Below are positions 1-6,746 of a stretch of DNA of 33,760 nucleotides, one piece after another (position 1 is the stretch's first letter; each line of letters begins with the position of its first letter). The DNA lies in assembly GCA_023135165.1 (NCBI GenBank), contig JAGLTS010000031.1, positions 1-33,760 of the forward strand, given 5' to 3'. Both the position numbers and the translations under genes were made by a program. The notes below the pieces were generated by a model that saw only the letters and a list, made by a program, of their open reading frames with translations, ran no database searches and was not told where the DNA came from. Source of the DNA: Phycisphaerales bacterium. GTDB taxonomy: Bacteria > Planctomycetota > Phycisphaerae > Phycisphaerales > JAGLTS01.

Positions 1-252
1 CCGAGCGTCCCCCGCGAAGCTCGCCCTGTAGAACTCAGCGTCCCCAGTGAAGCTCGCCCCCATAAACCGAGCGTCCCCCGCGAAGCTCGCATGGTCGAAC
101 CGAGCGTCCCCCGCGAAGCTCGCCTTGCTGAACCAAGCTTCCCCCGCGAAACTCGACTCGTCGAACCGAGCGCCCCCTGTGAAGCTCGCCCCGATAAACC
201 GAGCGTCCCCCGCGAAGCTCGCTTGGTAGAACCCAGCGTCCCCCGCGAAGCG
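1..252. repeat. 33-bp tandem coding repeats of the pentapeptide-type gene
   Basis: A unit of 33 bp recurs about 7.6 times, with core GCGAGCTTCGCGGGGGACGC on the minus strand. The units correspond to the 11-residue protein repeat. They are still very similar at DNA level, with changes clustered in the two variable residues between F and A, which suggests recent duplication. The array continues past the window start. Confidence 0.85.
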
Positions 253-585
253 AACGGAGACAGTCAGCGCGATGCGGATGTCAAGTGATCGACAATCTCC
301 ATCCAGAACCTCACCCCCGTAGATGCTCAGCTTCGTCAGCGGCTTGGATAAGAGTCGATTTGGCGGTTTCCAATCGTCTCCCCGCTTCTCCCTCGGCGGC
401 GCGAGCTGCGCATCCGGGTGTCGATGAACCGCTTCTATCAGCGCACGCAACGACTTGATCCGTGCGTAGCAGATCCAGCCGTCGCGCACGACCGCATCGG
501 CCAGTGCATCCAGTTCCGCCGGATCGTCGCCGATCTCGCCGTGGATGCGAACCTCTTCTAAACTGTTCGGGGGCTGCTCTGCCAC
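1..585 (-). CDS. Pentapeptide-repeat-like protein, 5' part only (C-terminus beyond window)
   Basis: The minus strand is open from a GTG at 585 to the window edge (195 codons, no stop). A GAGGG ribosome site lies 8 bases before this GTG and decides the start. Residues 1 to about 105 form a non-repetitive domain I do not recognise. It contains DGWICYARIKSLRALIEAVHRHP near residues 35-57, in a charged, proline-containing context. From about residue 107 the protein is built of an 11-residue unit of the form F-x-x-A-S-F-A-G-D-A-R, with Phe spaced alternately 5 and 6 apart, about 7.6 copies to the edge. This is the look of pentapeptide-repeat (Pentapeptide family) right-handed beta-helix proteins. 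Function is not deducible: members range from gyrase-protecting proteins to scaffolds. No signal peptide is seen. Confidence 0.8.
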   Translation of the reverse strand, partial: MAEQPPNSLEEVRIHGEIGDDPAELDALADAVVRDGWICYARIKSLRALIEAVHRHPDAQLAPPREKRGDDWKPPNRLLSKPLTKLSIYGGEVLDGDCRSLDIRIALTVSVRFAGDAGFYQASFAGDARFIGASFTGGARFDESSFAGEAWFSKASFAGDARFDHASFAGDARFMGASFTGDAEFYRASFAGDAR

Positions 586-633
586 GCGTCTGTCCCTCAA
601 CGATACAGGATAACCCGAGAATCCCGACTCCTG

Positions 634-661
634 ATTAGCACCACTCCCGCCCCGCTGTCAA
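634..661 (-). promoter_or_regulatory. Candidate sigma70 promoter for the pentapeptide-type gene
   Basis: On the minus strand there is a perfect -35 TTGACA (656-661), a 16-base spacer, and GCTAAT (634-639) as -10, which keeps the last four bases of the consensus. The predicted start of transcription near 627 would leave a leader of about 40 bases before the GTG at 585. No other clear promoter was seen in the 586-797 gap. Confidence 0.45.
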
Positions 662-681
662 GGTCCGCACTATGAGGTCCT

Positions 682-708
682 CCCCATGCGCTGGGCGCGC
701 ATTCGGGG
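682..708. other. Small hairpin downstream of the SGNH gene
   Basis: CCCC-ATGCGC pairs with GCGCAT-(TC bulge)-GGGG around a TGGGC loop. It lies about 90 bases past the stop of the SGNH lipoprotein gene. It could end that transcript, but no T-tract follows on either strand, so it is listed only as a structure. Confidence 0.3.
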
Positions 709-797
709 AAGCTAAGGTGGATTCAATTCCGAAGCGCAACGCTGGGGCGGAAACAGAGGTGTCGGGGACGAGACGGTCGCTGGTTGTCGGACAGAGC

Positions 798-1730
798 CTA
801 GGATCCCGGCTTGATGGGCGCTTCCGTAGTCGCCGGTTCCGCTGGCTTCTGGGCGTCTTCGGTGCGCTGCCGGATCGTCGCGAGGACTTCCTTGCTGCTC
901 AGGCGGAAGTCCGTTGCGCTCACATCGAGGCTGGATTCCAGCAAGCCCTCGATGGCGAGTTGTCCCAGGGCGACAAGGCCCTCGGCGCTGGGATGCAGCT
1001 TGTCAATGAGCATCAGCCTGCCAGCTTCTTCCGCAGGCCAGACGTTGTCTCCAATCCTGATCTCGACGCCGGTGTTGATATCCCCTTGCAACTTCGCCAT
1101 GGGAATCAGGATCACGTTGCCTTGCGCCGTCGCCCACTGCCGAACCCGCTCATTCAGGGCTGTGAGTACCTTCTCGCTGGGGATCAGGCCGGGCGGCAAC
1201 ATCCATGTCGCGGCGCCGTGCATGTCGGGCAGGTCTCCGAGCACAAGCGGGCAGTCGATCTGTTCCGCCAAGGCGAAGCCCCGTTCGAGCCGGTTCATTC
1301 GCACGGCCAGTTCAGTCGTGTCGCCGCCTGTCACGCGGACCGGGCCGTAGGCGTACCAGAACAGGAAATCAACGCCGATGACGAGCGTTGGATTGTCCTG
1401 GATCGCTGCGGCGACGAATCGCTCTCCAAACTCATCCGGGTCGGTGTAGAAGAAGGTGTCAGCGTGCGATCGCACGGGAGCGTGCTCGCAGAGGATGGTC
1501 GCGTCGATCACATCCGTCATGCTCACAGACGTGACGTGAGTGGTCCGGCTGTCGGTCCAGACGAGCTGGGCGCCGAGGCCTGCCGAAGCGCTGGCGCCGA
1601 TCACCGACACGCGCTGGAGCAACTCCGACCGGTGCTGCTGCGGCTCCGGCTGCTGATTCTGCTGACTGCAACTGCCCGCGGCGCAGAGAAAAAGCAGCGC
1701 CGTGAACCATCGAAGTCCTGGTCCGCCCAT
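798..1730 (-). CDS. SGNH-hydrolase-like lipoprotein
   Basis: This 310-residue protein has an N-terminal hydrophobic stretch ending in A-G-S-C21, which fits a relaxed lipobox, so it is probably lipid-anchored and faces the periplasm. After a Gln-rich linker, VSVIGASASAGLG (residues 41-53) matches SGNH block I with Ser47 as the expected nucleophile. DKLHPSAEG (243-251) matches block V with the Asp-x-x-His pair (D243, H246). The usual Asp before the block I Ser is Ala46 here. SGNH enzymes remove acyl groups from lipids, glycans or peptidoglycan, and the substrate here cannot be told. AGAGGA stands 7 bases before the ATG. The gene lies 82 bases downstream of tRNA-Glu on the same strand. The C-terminal tail is Pro/Glu/Thr-rich. 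Confidence 0.75.
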   Translation of the reverse strand: MGGPGLRWFTALLFLCAAGSCSQQNQQPEPQQHRSELLQRVSVIGASASAGLGAQLVWTDSRTTHVTSVSMTDVIDATILCEHAPVRSHADTFFYTDPDEFGERFVAAAIQDNPTLVIGVDFLFWYAYGPVRVTGGDTTELAVRMNRLERGFALAEQIDCPLVLGDLPDMHGAATWMLPPGLIPSEKVLTALNERVRQWATAQGNVILIPMAKLQGDINTGVEIRIGDNVWPAEEAGRLMLIDKLHPSAEGLVALGQLAIEGLLESSLDVSATDFRLSSKEVLATIRQRTEDAQKPAEPATTEAPIKPGS

Positions 1731-1812
1731 GTGTTGTCCTCTGGATCGGGGAGGTTCCCGTCGCGGGTTGCTCGGCGGCTGGCCGTCGTCCCGTGCTCGC
1801 AGTGTGAGGCAA

Positions 1813-1887
1813 CGACCCCAACGGGATTTGAACCCGTGTCTTCAGGATGAAAACCTGATGTCCTGGACCTGGCTAGACGATGGGGTC
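1813..1887 (-). tRNA. tRNA-Glu (anticodon UUC)
   Basis: The minus strand folds as a complete cloverleaf. The acceptor is GACCCCA/TGGGGTC, the D stem GTCT/GGAC, the anticodon stem TCAGG/CCTGA with loop TTTTCAT (anticodon TTC), and the T stem ACGGG/CCCGT with loop TTCAAAT. The discriminator base is G, and CCA is not encoded. The GTCTAG...CCAGGACA block is typical of bacterial tRNA-Glu. No terminator is visible between it and the SGNH gene. Confidence 0.96.
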
Positions 1888-1900
1888 GGATCGGCTGAGC

Positions 1901-1928
1901 ATCGTAGCGGTCTTTCGGGCTGTGACAA
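1901..1928 (-). promoter_or_regulatory. Candidate sigma70 promoter of tRNA-Glu
   Basis: The minus strand carries TTGTCA (1923-1928), a 16-base spacer and TACGAT (1901-1906). The -10 ends 13 bases before the mature 5' end of the tRNA, a normal distance for a stable-RNA promoter with a short 5' leader. Confidence 0.55.
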
Positions 1929-2003
1929 GCGCCATGCGGGTTTTCGGCCGTGCGATGGGGCGGTTTGCTGAAGCCGGGGCTGTTCCGGACCGATACGGAC
2001 GAT

Positions 2004-2405
2004 ATGAAGGTTCCCGCTTTGCCAACTCGGACCAAACAGCTTCTTGCCGTCGTGCTGCTGGCTGGCTGCTACATCGGAATCGCGAGCGTCACGAGGCCGG
2101 GCGATACGCTGGCGGGCGACATGTCCGCGCCTGATGCGGCGTTGCCCACCGACTCGCCGGACCTGCTGACGACCGTATCGCTGGGCGAAATGGCCGGCCG
2201 GGACGTGACGATTCGCGTCTTCGCAGGGTTGACCGAGCCGGTGTACACGGTGGTGGATCGCGACGGTGCGGTTCTGGCGGATCGAGTGACAGCCGATGAG
2301 CTGCGGGAGCGGTACCCGGAGCTTCCGGATGTTCGTCAGTTCTTCAATGCGGCTGACGATGCCCCGGTGCTGATGGGCGACGCCCCGGCCTGTCCTGGGT
2401 TGTAG
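2004..2405 (+). CDS. Small membrane-anchored or lipoprotein of unknown function
   Basis: This is a 133-residue protein starting MKVPALPTRTK. An upstream in-frame ATG at 1950 would add a stretch with no hydrophobic or signal character. Residues 11-29 form one hydrophobic segment (QLLAVVLLAGCYIGIASV) that contains L-A-G-C, so it is either a lipobox or a simple membrane anchor. The hydrophobic run continuing after the Cys favours an anchor. The remainder is acidic, with a small domain (VSLGEMAGRDVTIRVFAG...VVDRDGAVLADRVTADELRERYPEL) that I do not recognise. The real start is uncertain because no strong ribosome site precedes the ATG. Confidence 0.6.
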   Translation: MKVPALPTRTKQLLAVVLLAGCYIGIASVTRPGDTLAGDMSAPDAALPTDSPDLLTTVSLGEMAGRDVTIRVFAGLTEPVYTVVDRDGAVLADRVTADELRERYPELPDVRQFFNAADDAPVLMGDAPACPGL

Positions 2406-2468
2406 ACGCCACGTCGATTATCCGGGCCGACCGCGCCGCCTCGGTGAAGACCGCGGTACGCTCACGGC

Positions 2469-3107
2469 ATGGCATCGCCCCGGCTGACCATCCTCTGCCC
2501 GCTTGAACATGAGGCGAGATTCCTGCGCCGAGCTGGGGTGCGCGATGTGATCGTGACCGGTTCCGGGCCGGACGCGGTTCGCCGGGCGATGGCTGATCTT
2601 CCGCCATCCAATGCGTTGATCTTGTTCGGTCTGGCGGGTGGGCTTGTCACAGGCCTTGATGCGGCTCCGGCCATCGCGGCGGTTGTTGATGTGCACGGCC
2701 ACACGTGGTTCGTCACGCTCTGTGCGCCGACCGACACGTCGGTGATGTGCGTTGGCGTGGATGAAGCGGTCCTCGACCCCGCTGCGAAGTCGGCGCTGGC
2801 CCGGACGACGGGTGCGCAGCTCGTCGACACGGAGTCACATGCGTTTGCGGAGGCTGCATCGCGGTCGGGTCGGCTGTGGACGGTGGTGCGAGGGATCAGC
2901 GACGGCCCGACCGATTGCTTGCAGCTGAACGTCGCGACGTGGGTGACAGCGGATGGTCGAACGCGAGCGGGGCGGGTTCTCTGTGATGTGATGCGCCATC
3001 CGTCGCTGCTGCCGATGACGTGGCGCTTGGCGAGGCGTACTCGGCGAGGGCTGCAAGCGGCGCTTGTGCGTCTGCGCGATCTACTCGATCATGGCGGCGA
3101 ACCATGA
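2469..3107 (+). CDS. Nucleoside phosphorylase / MTA-SAH nucleosidase-like protein
   Basis: This 212-residue protein is of the PNP/MTAN fold. The N-terminal LTILCPLEHEA places an acidic residue where MTAN has its first catalytic Glu. ILFGLAGGL (51-59) is the glycine-rich phosphate or ribose loop. VDTESHAF (119-126) corresponds to the ribose-binding E-M-E region with E122. VVRGISDGP (139-147) holds the catalytic Asp145 that protonates the purine N7. Family members cleave methylthioadenosine, adenosylhomocysteine or related nucleosides. Hopanoid-associated phosphorylases look similar, and I cannot choose between them. It is first in a plus-strand cluster, and its stop overlaps the nadD start by 4 bases (ATGA), so the two are probably translationally coupled. 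Confidence 0.75.
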   Translation: MASPRLTILCPLEHEARFLRRAGVRDVIVTGSGPDAVRRAMADLPPSNALILFGLAGGLVTGLDAAPAIAAVVDVHGHTWFVTLCAPTDTSVMCVGVDEAVLDPAAKSALARTTGAQLVDTESHAFAEAASRSGRLWTVVRGISDGPTDCLQLNVATWVTADGRTRAGRVLCDVMRHPSLLPMTWRLARRTRRGLQAALVRLRDLLDHGGEP

Positions 3108-3799
3108 CGACCCAGCCCGCCACCCCGCTTCCCGAGACCGCGATGTCCGCACATTCCGTGCTCGTGTTTGGCGGGTCGTTCGATCCGCCGCACCGCGCCC
3201 ACGTGCTGCTGCCGATGCTCGCGCGGGAACGCCTGGGCTGCGATGTGCTGCTCTACACGCCGACGGCGGTCAGCCCGTTCAAGCAAGATTGCTGCGCTAC
3301 TCCGGCGGCGCATCGCGTGGCGATGCTCGGGCTCGCGCTGGCTGATCACTCGGAGGCGGCGATCTGGACGCAGGAGGTCGATCGCGGAGGCGTCAACTAC
3401 ACGGTGGACACGCTCGCCGTGCTGCGGTCGCTCGTCGGGCTTGGGACGGAGATCCGACTGCTCATCGGCGCCGACCAGGCGCGCAGCTTTCACCGGTGGC
3501 GGCACCCCGGCAAGATCCTCGCCCTTTGCAAGCCCGCCGTGATGCTTCGACCGCCGGATGATCTCACGGCCTTGCGGGAAGCGCTTCTGCCGCACTGGTC
3601 GGATGATGAGATATCACGCTGGATGAGCCTGGTCGTCCGTCTCCCCGCTGCGGACATCTCATCCACGGATGCTCGCAGGCGGATCGAGCGAGGCGAGGAT
3701 GTGTCCGACGTGCTCGATCCTCGCGTGGCGGAGTACATCTCCGAGCATCGGCTGTATGGAGGCGATGAGGCGGGGATCGCCGATACCGGTGTGGATTGA
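3104..3799 (+). CDS. nadD: Nicotinate-nucleotide adenylyltransferase
   Basis: NadD joins ATP and nicotinate mononucleotide to give deamido-NAD, the core step of NAD synthesis, in the cytoplasm. The protein (231 residues) has VLVFGGSFDPPHRAH near residues 19-33, the nucleotidyltransferase signature in which the usual HxGH is HRAH. RLLIGADQARSFHRW (about residues 124-138) and the C-terminal ISSTDARRRIERG (ISSTxxR motif) complete the family pattern. I chose the ATG that overlaps the preceding stop. A second ATG at 3146, just before the Rossmann strand, is also possible. The frame is open further upstream to 3020, but that part would overlap the preceding gene. Confidence 0.88.
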   Translation: MTTQPATPLPETAMSAHSVLVFGGSFDPPHRAHVLLPMLARERLGCDVLLYTPTAVSPFKQDCCATPAAHRVAMLGLALADHSEAAIWTQEVDRGGVNYTVDTLAVLRSLVGLGTEIRLLIGADQARSFHRWRHPGKILALCKPAVMLRPPDDLTALREALLPHWSDDEISRWMSLVVRLPAADISSTDARRRIERGEDVSDVLDPRVAEYISEHRLYGGDEAGIADTGVD

Positions 3800-3888
3800 C
3801 ACGCTGCGCGGGCATGGGGAAAGTGCGCGTGCAACGGCGACGCGGCGTTGCCGTTCGATCACCCGTACACCGACATGGAGAACGACGC

Positions 3889-4467
3889 ATGGATGTCATC
3901 GAGGCGATCCGCACCAGGCGGAGCATTCGGGCCTACCTCGACAAGCCTGTTCCCGGCGATGTGATTCGACAGATCATCGAGGCGGGCATTCTCGCTCCGT
4001 CGGGCGGCAACTGTCAGCCGTGGCGGTTCGTCGTCGTCACCGACCGTGAGAAGATCAAGCAGTTTGACGATGAGCACCATCAGCCGTGGGTCGAGACCGC
4101 GCCCGCCGTAATCGTCGCCTGTGCGAATCCGCACGACACGTGGGAGAGGTACGGCGAAGACCAGCAGTGCTACATCCTCGACGTGTCGGCGGCGATGCAG
4201 AACATGCTGCTGGCGATCCACGGCCTGGGTCTGGGCGGCGTGTGGGTGGCCGCCTGCAGCAAGCGCGTGATACGCAAGACGCTCAATATCCCCGACCATT
4301 GGCAGATCATCTCGATCATTCCGTTCGGCTACTTCGATGCCCAGAGCACCGAGACGTTCAATGGCATGCCGCTTGTGAGTACGAAGACGCCGTCTCGCAA
4401 GCCAATGTCCGAGGTCGCGTCGTTCAACGACACACAGTCGCCGTTCACCGATGAAAGCCTGCCGTGA
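3889..4467 (+). CDS. Nitroreductase family protein (FMN-dependent)
   Basis: This 192-residue protein has the nitroreductase pattern. MDVIEAIRTRRSIRAYLDKPV provides the Arg-rich FMN phosphate contacts, and ILAPSGGNCQPWRFVVV (about 34-50) forms the flavin-binding turn. A mid-protein helix, AAMQNMLLAIHGLGLGGVWV, matches the dimer core. Such enzymes use NAD(P)H to reduce nitro, quinone or flavin substrates, and the true substrate is not visible. The start is fixed by GGAG 8 bases upstream (3877-3880). Longer upstream readings from 3796 lack this site. It follows nadD by about 90 bases, and its stop overlaps the next start. Confidence 0.85.
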   Translation: MDVIEAIRTRRSIRAYLDKPVPGDVIRQIIEAGILAPSGGNCQPWRFVVVTDREKIKQFDDEHHQPWVETAPAVIVACANPHDTWERYGEDQQCYILDVSAAMQNMLLAIHGLGLGGVWVAACSKRVIRKTLNIPDHWQIISIIPFGYFDAQSTETFNGMPLVSTKTPSRKPMSEVASFNDTQSPFTDESLP

Positions 4468-4940
4468 AGCTTAAGCCGATCGGAGTGATTCACACGCCGT
4501 TCTCGCGGGCTGAGGGGACACCGATCCAGCCGAGCCGGGCGGATGGCGCGGAAGGTCGCGTCGAGGTGTTCCCGCGGTTCGCCGAGGGGCTTACGGATGT
4601 GGACGGCTTCGATCGGATCTGGCTGTTGTGTTGGTTCGACCGGGTCGGTGCGGCGAAGCTGACGGTGACGCCGTTTCTGGATGACGTGCCGCGGGGGCTT
4701 TTCGCGACGCGTGCTCCGTGTCGGCCGAACCCGATCGGGCTGTCATGCGTTCGGTTGCTGCGCGTCGAGAAGAACATCCTGCACGTCGCCGATGTGGACA
4801 TGCTGGATGGGACGCCGCTGCTGGACATCAAGCCGTACACGTCGATGATGGATCATTACGAGGTGAAGCGATGCGGTTGGTTGGACCGTGCGCCCGGGAC
4901 TCGGAGGGAGGCGGATGATCGTTTTGCTGCGGGGTCGTGA
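4464..4940 (+). CDS. trmO: tRNA (t6A37) N6-methyltransferase TrmO family (TsaA-like)
   Basis: The 158-residue product matches the TrmO/TsaA beta-barrel family throughout. It starts MKLKPIGVIHTPF, then has the central FATRAPCRPNPIGLS that contacts S-adenosylmethionine and the DMLDGTPLLDIKPY motif. E. coli TrmO methylates N6 of threonylcarbamoyl-A37 in some tRNAs. This short form lacks the extra C-terminal domain of the E. coli protein, so the exact RNA target is inferred from family only. The start codon is GTG and overlaps the preceding TGA as GTGA, which argues for coupling with the nitroreductase gene. It ends 14 bases before the convergent flippase-like gene. Confidence 0.85.
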   Translation: MKLKPIGVIHTPFSRAEGTPIQPSRADGAEGRVEVFPRFAEGLTDVDGFDRIWLLCWFDRVGAAKLTVTPFLDDVPRGLFATRAPCRPNPIGLSCVRLLRVEKNILHVADVDMLDGTPLLDIKPYTSMMDHYEVKRCGWLDRAPGTRREADDRFAAGS

Positions 4941-4954
4941 CCGCGCCGTGCTCG

Positions 4955-6616
4955 TCACGCAGCGTCTGGTCGGCGTCCGGGCAGGCGAGCTGTGATGATG
5001 TGATTCACACGCGCTCGCTCATCCGGTTCGAGGATGATCGCATACGCCAGGATCGACCACAGGATGCCGACACCCGCCGCCAGCCCGAACAGCGAGACGA
5101 GCGTGAGCTGAGGCATATAGCATCGCGCGATGGCCAGAGGAACGGCGAGAATGACGACGGCGAGCAGCGGTCGAGGAAGCGATCGGCGCCACGCGCCCGC
5201 GATCGGGAAACCTGTCCGCCGCGCCGCTGCTCTTGGAATCACGAACTGATAGAAGAGGATGTACGCGATGAACGTGGGGATCGGCGCCAGAATCGGTGTG
5301 TCGCTGAATGCGAAGAGGAGGCACGCCAGGCCGATCACAATGATGGATGCATACTTGGCGAACCACGCATAGGATTGCACCTCGCCCGTGCCGTAGAGGA
5401 TGCGTTCGACGCCGCGTACGCTGACGCGCATCGCCATCGCGGTGAGCTGAATCGCCGACATGACAGCCGTGAGATAAACCGCAGCCGTGACGGCATCCGC
5501 CACCGTCGCCACACCGAACGCATCGAGCATGCTCGTGTTGCCCTCCGCCACCTGCGAGTCCACCGCTTGCGTGAGTCGGCCGGACACCCACAGATTCAGG
5601 ATCGGCGTGAGGAAGATCAGATACGTCGCGACCATCGGCAGCGAGACGGTGAGTTGGTAGCGGATCGTGCGAATCATCAGATCGACCAGGGCTTGTTTCT
5701 TGCCCTGATGCATCATGTTCGTGGCGAGCGGTTCGATTCCGCGGACGAGGCCTTCGGTGAGTTGCCTGGCCTGCCCGCCGACCTGGACGACGATTTGCCA
5801 CACGCCGTTGAACGTCAGGCCGAAGAACAGGTTGATGATGATGGCGATGATCTGTTCGTTGAGGTTCATGAGGAACGTGACTTGGCTGGTGTGCCAGACC
5901 GTGCTCATCATGGACCGGAACTCGCTCCAGTCGATGTTGCGGAAGTCAACGTGCAGCCCGCGGACGAGCAGCTTCGCCAGGATGACGCCGAGGAAAATAT
6001 CGAGCATCTGGATCGACGCCCGTGACGCGGCGAATCCGATGAGCTGGACATACAGCGGCTCGTCAGGTAGCCAGAAGCCGAAGACCAGGACCGCGGAGAG
6101 CACCCACATGAAGCGGTCGATGACGCGGAGGAAGTTGTCCACGCCGAGGTGTTGCGAGGCGAAGATCGACTGCGAGTAGGGCGAAGCGACGAGGCGGAAG
6201 CAGACGTGAATGCCCTCAGCGACGAGCAGGCACGCCAAGGCCCAGTCCAAGTGCTCGGCGCCCTCCGTGTTGAAGAACCCGACGTAGGCCAACCCCGCAA
6301 AACACAGCGCGATGAAGAGGACGAGTGCTGCGGCAGGTGCGCAGAAGAGCATCGCAGCTGTCAGGCTCTTGCGGATTCGGTCGGTCTCGCCCGTTGCGAT
6401 GGCGGCGGCAAGCTCTCGGATCAAGCTCTGGCGAATCGCGGACTCGACCGCAGCGGACAGGCCGAAGGTGGCGACGACCAGTCCGATCGTTCCCAACCCG
6501 ATCATGCCGATCTTCCCGACGACGTACCACGTAAAGAAGATGCCGAGCAGGAACGTGGTTCCCAGCCGGGCGTAGTTGGCGAAAGCGTTGAGGATCAAAC
6601 GGGTCGAAAGACGCAT
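4955..6616 (-). CDS. Polytopic membrane protein, polysaccharide flippase-like (MOP/MVF superfamily)
   Basis: This 553-residue protein has about 12-14 hydrophobic segments, including LGTTFLLGIFFTWYVVG, MLFCAPAAALVLFIALCFA, VLSAVLVFGFWL, ASIIVIGLACLLFAF and LLAVVILAVPLAIA. The layout (paired helices, a charged loop after helix 2, a long middle loop) is that of Wzx-type lipid-linked oligosaccharide flippases. No transport-specific residue can be pinned down. It is divergent from the EEP-fold gene, with a glycosyltransferase further on, which fits surface glycan assembly. No wzy or ligase gene is in the window. Ala-rich C-terminus ends RLPGRRPDAA. Confidence 0.7.
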   Translation of the reverse strand: MRLSTRLILNAFANYARLGTTFLLGIFFTWYVVGKIGMIGLGTIGLVVATFGLSAAVESAIRQSLIRELAAAIATGETDRIRKSLTAAMLFCAPAAALVLFIALCFAGLAYVGFFNTEGAEHLDWALACLLVAEGIHVCFRLVASPYSQSIFASQHLGVDNFLRVIDRFMWVLSAVLVFGFWLPDEPLYVQLIGFAASRASIQMLDIFLGVILAKLLVRGLHVDFRNIDWSEFRSMMSTVWHTSQVTFLMNLNEQIIAIIINLFFGLTFNGVWQIVVQVGGQARQLTEGLVRGIEPLATNMMHQGKKQALVDLMIRTIRYQLTVSLPMVATYLIFLTPILNLWVSGRLTQAVDSQVAEGNTSMLDAFGVATVADAVTAAVYLTAVMSAIQLTAMAMRVSVRGVERILYGTGEVQSYAWFAKYASIIVIGLACLLFAFSDTPILAPIPTFIAYILFYQFVIPRAAARRTGFPIAGAWRRSLPRPLLAVVILAVPLAIARCYMPQLTLVSLFGLAAGVGILWSILAYAIILEPDERARVNHIITARLPGRRPDAA

Positions 6617-6661
6617 GGGCAGTATGCTATCGGCCGAAAAGGGATCTTGTGCGAGTCGTTT

Positions 6662-6685
6662 GTGGGGGTCGTGGGGGTCGTGGGG
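6662..6685 (+). repeat. 9-bp GTGGGGGTC tandem repeat, 2.7 copies, in a divergent gap
   Basis: GTGGGGGTC occurs at 6662-6670 and 6671-6679, followed by a partial GTGGGG. It sits between the divergent flippase-like and EEP-fold genes (6617-6746). Three runs of four or more G could form a G-quadruplex with a fourth nearby run. The same unit is found inside uvrB at 19390-19416. Confidence 0.85.
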
Positions 6686-6746
6686 ACATTACGGACCGGC
6701 GAGCGGTTGGTCCGCCATCGGGCCATGCACGCAAGGACGATCGCGT

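Noticed and set aside
1..288. Tandem repeats as a CRISPR array or as two plus-strand proteins
   Set aside because: There are no spacers and the period is 33 bp without unique sequence. The minus frame gives a clean F-x-x-A-S-F pattern, with a start and ribosome site.
672..1850. 392-codon open frame on the plus strand
   Set aside because: It lies opposite the SGNH lipoprotein and tRNA-Glu. The product is Arg/Ala/His-rich with no domain, and the minus frame has a signal peptide and motifs.
4937..6025. 362-codon plus-strand frame
   Set aside because: It lies opposite the flippase-like membrane gene and is very Arg/Asp/His-rich, as expected from the opposite strand of hydrophobic codons.
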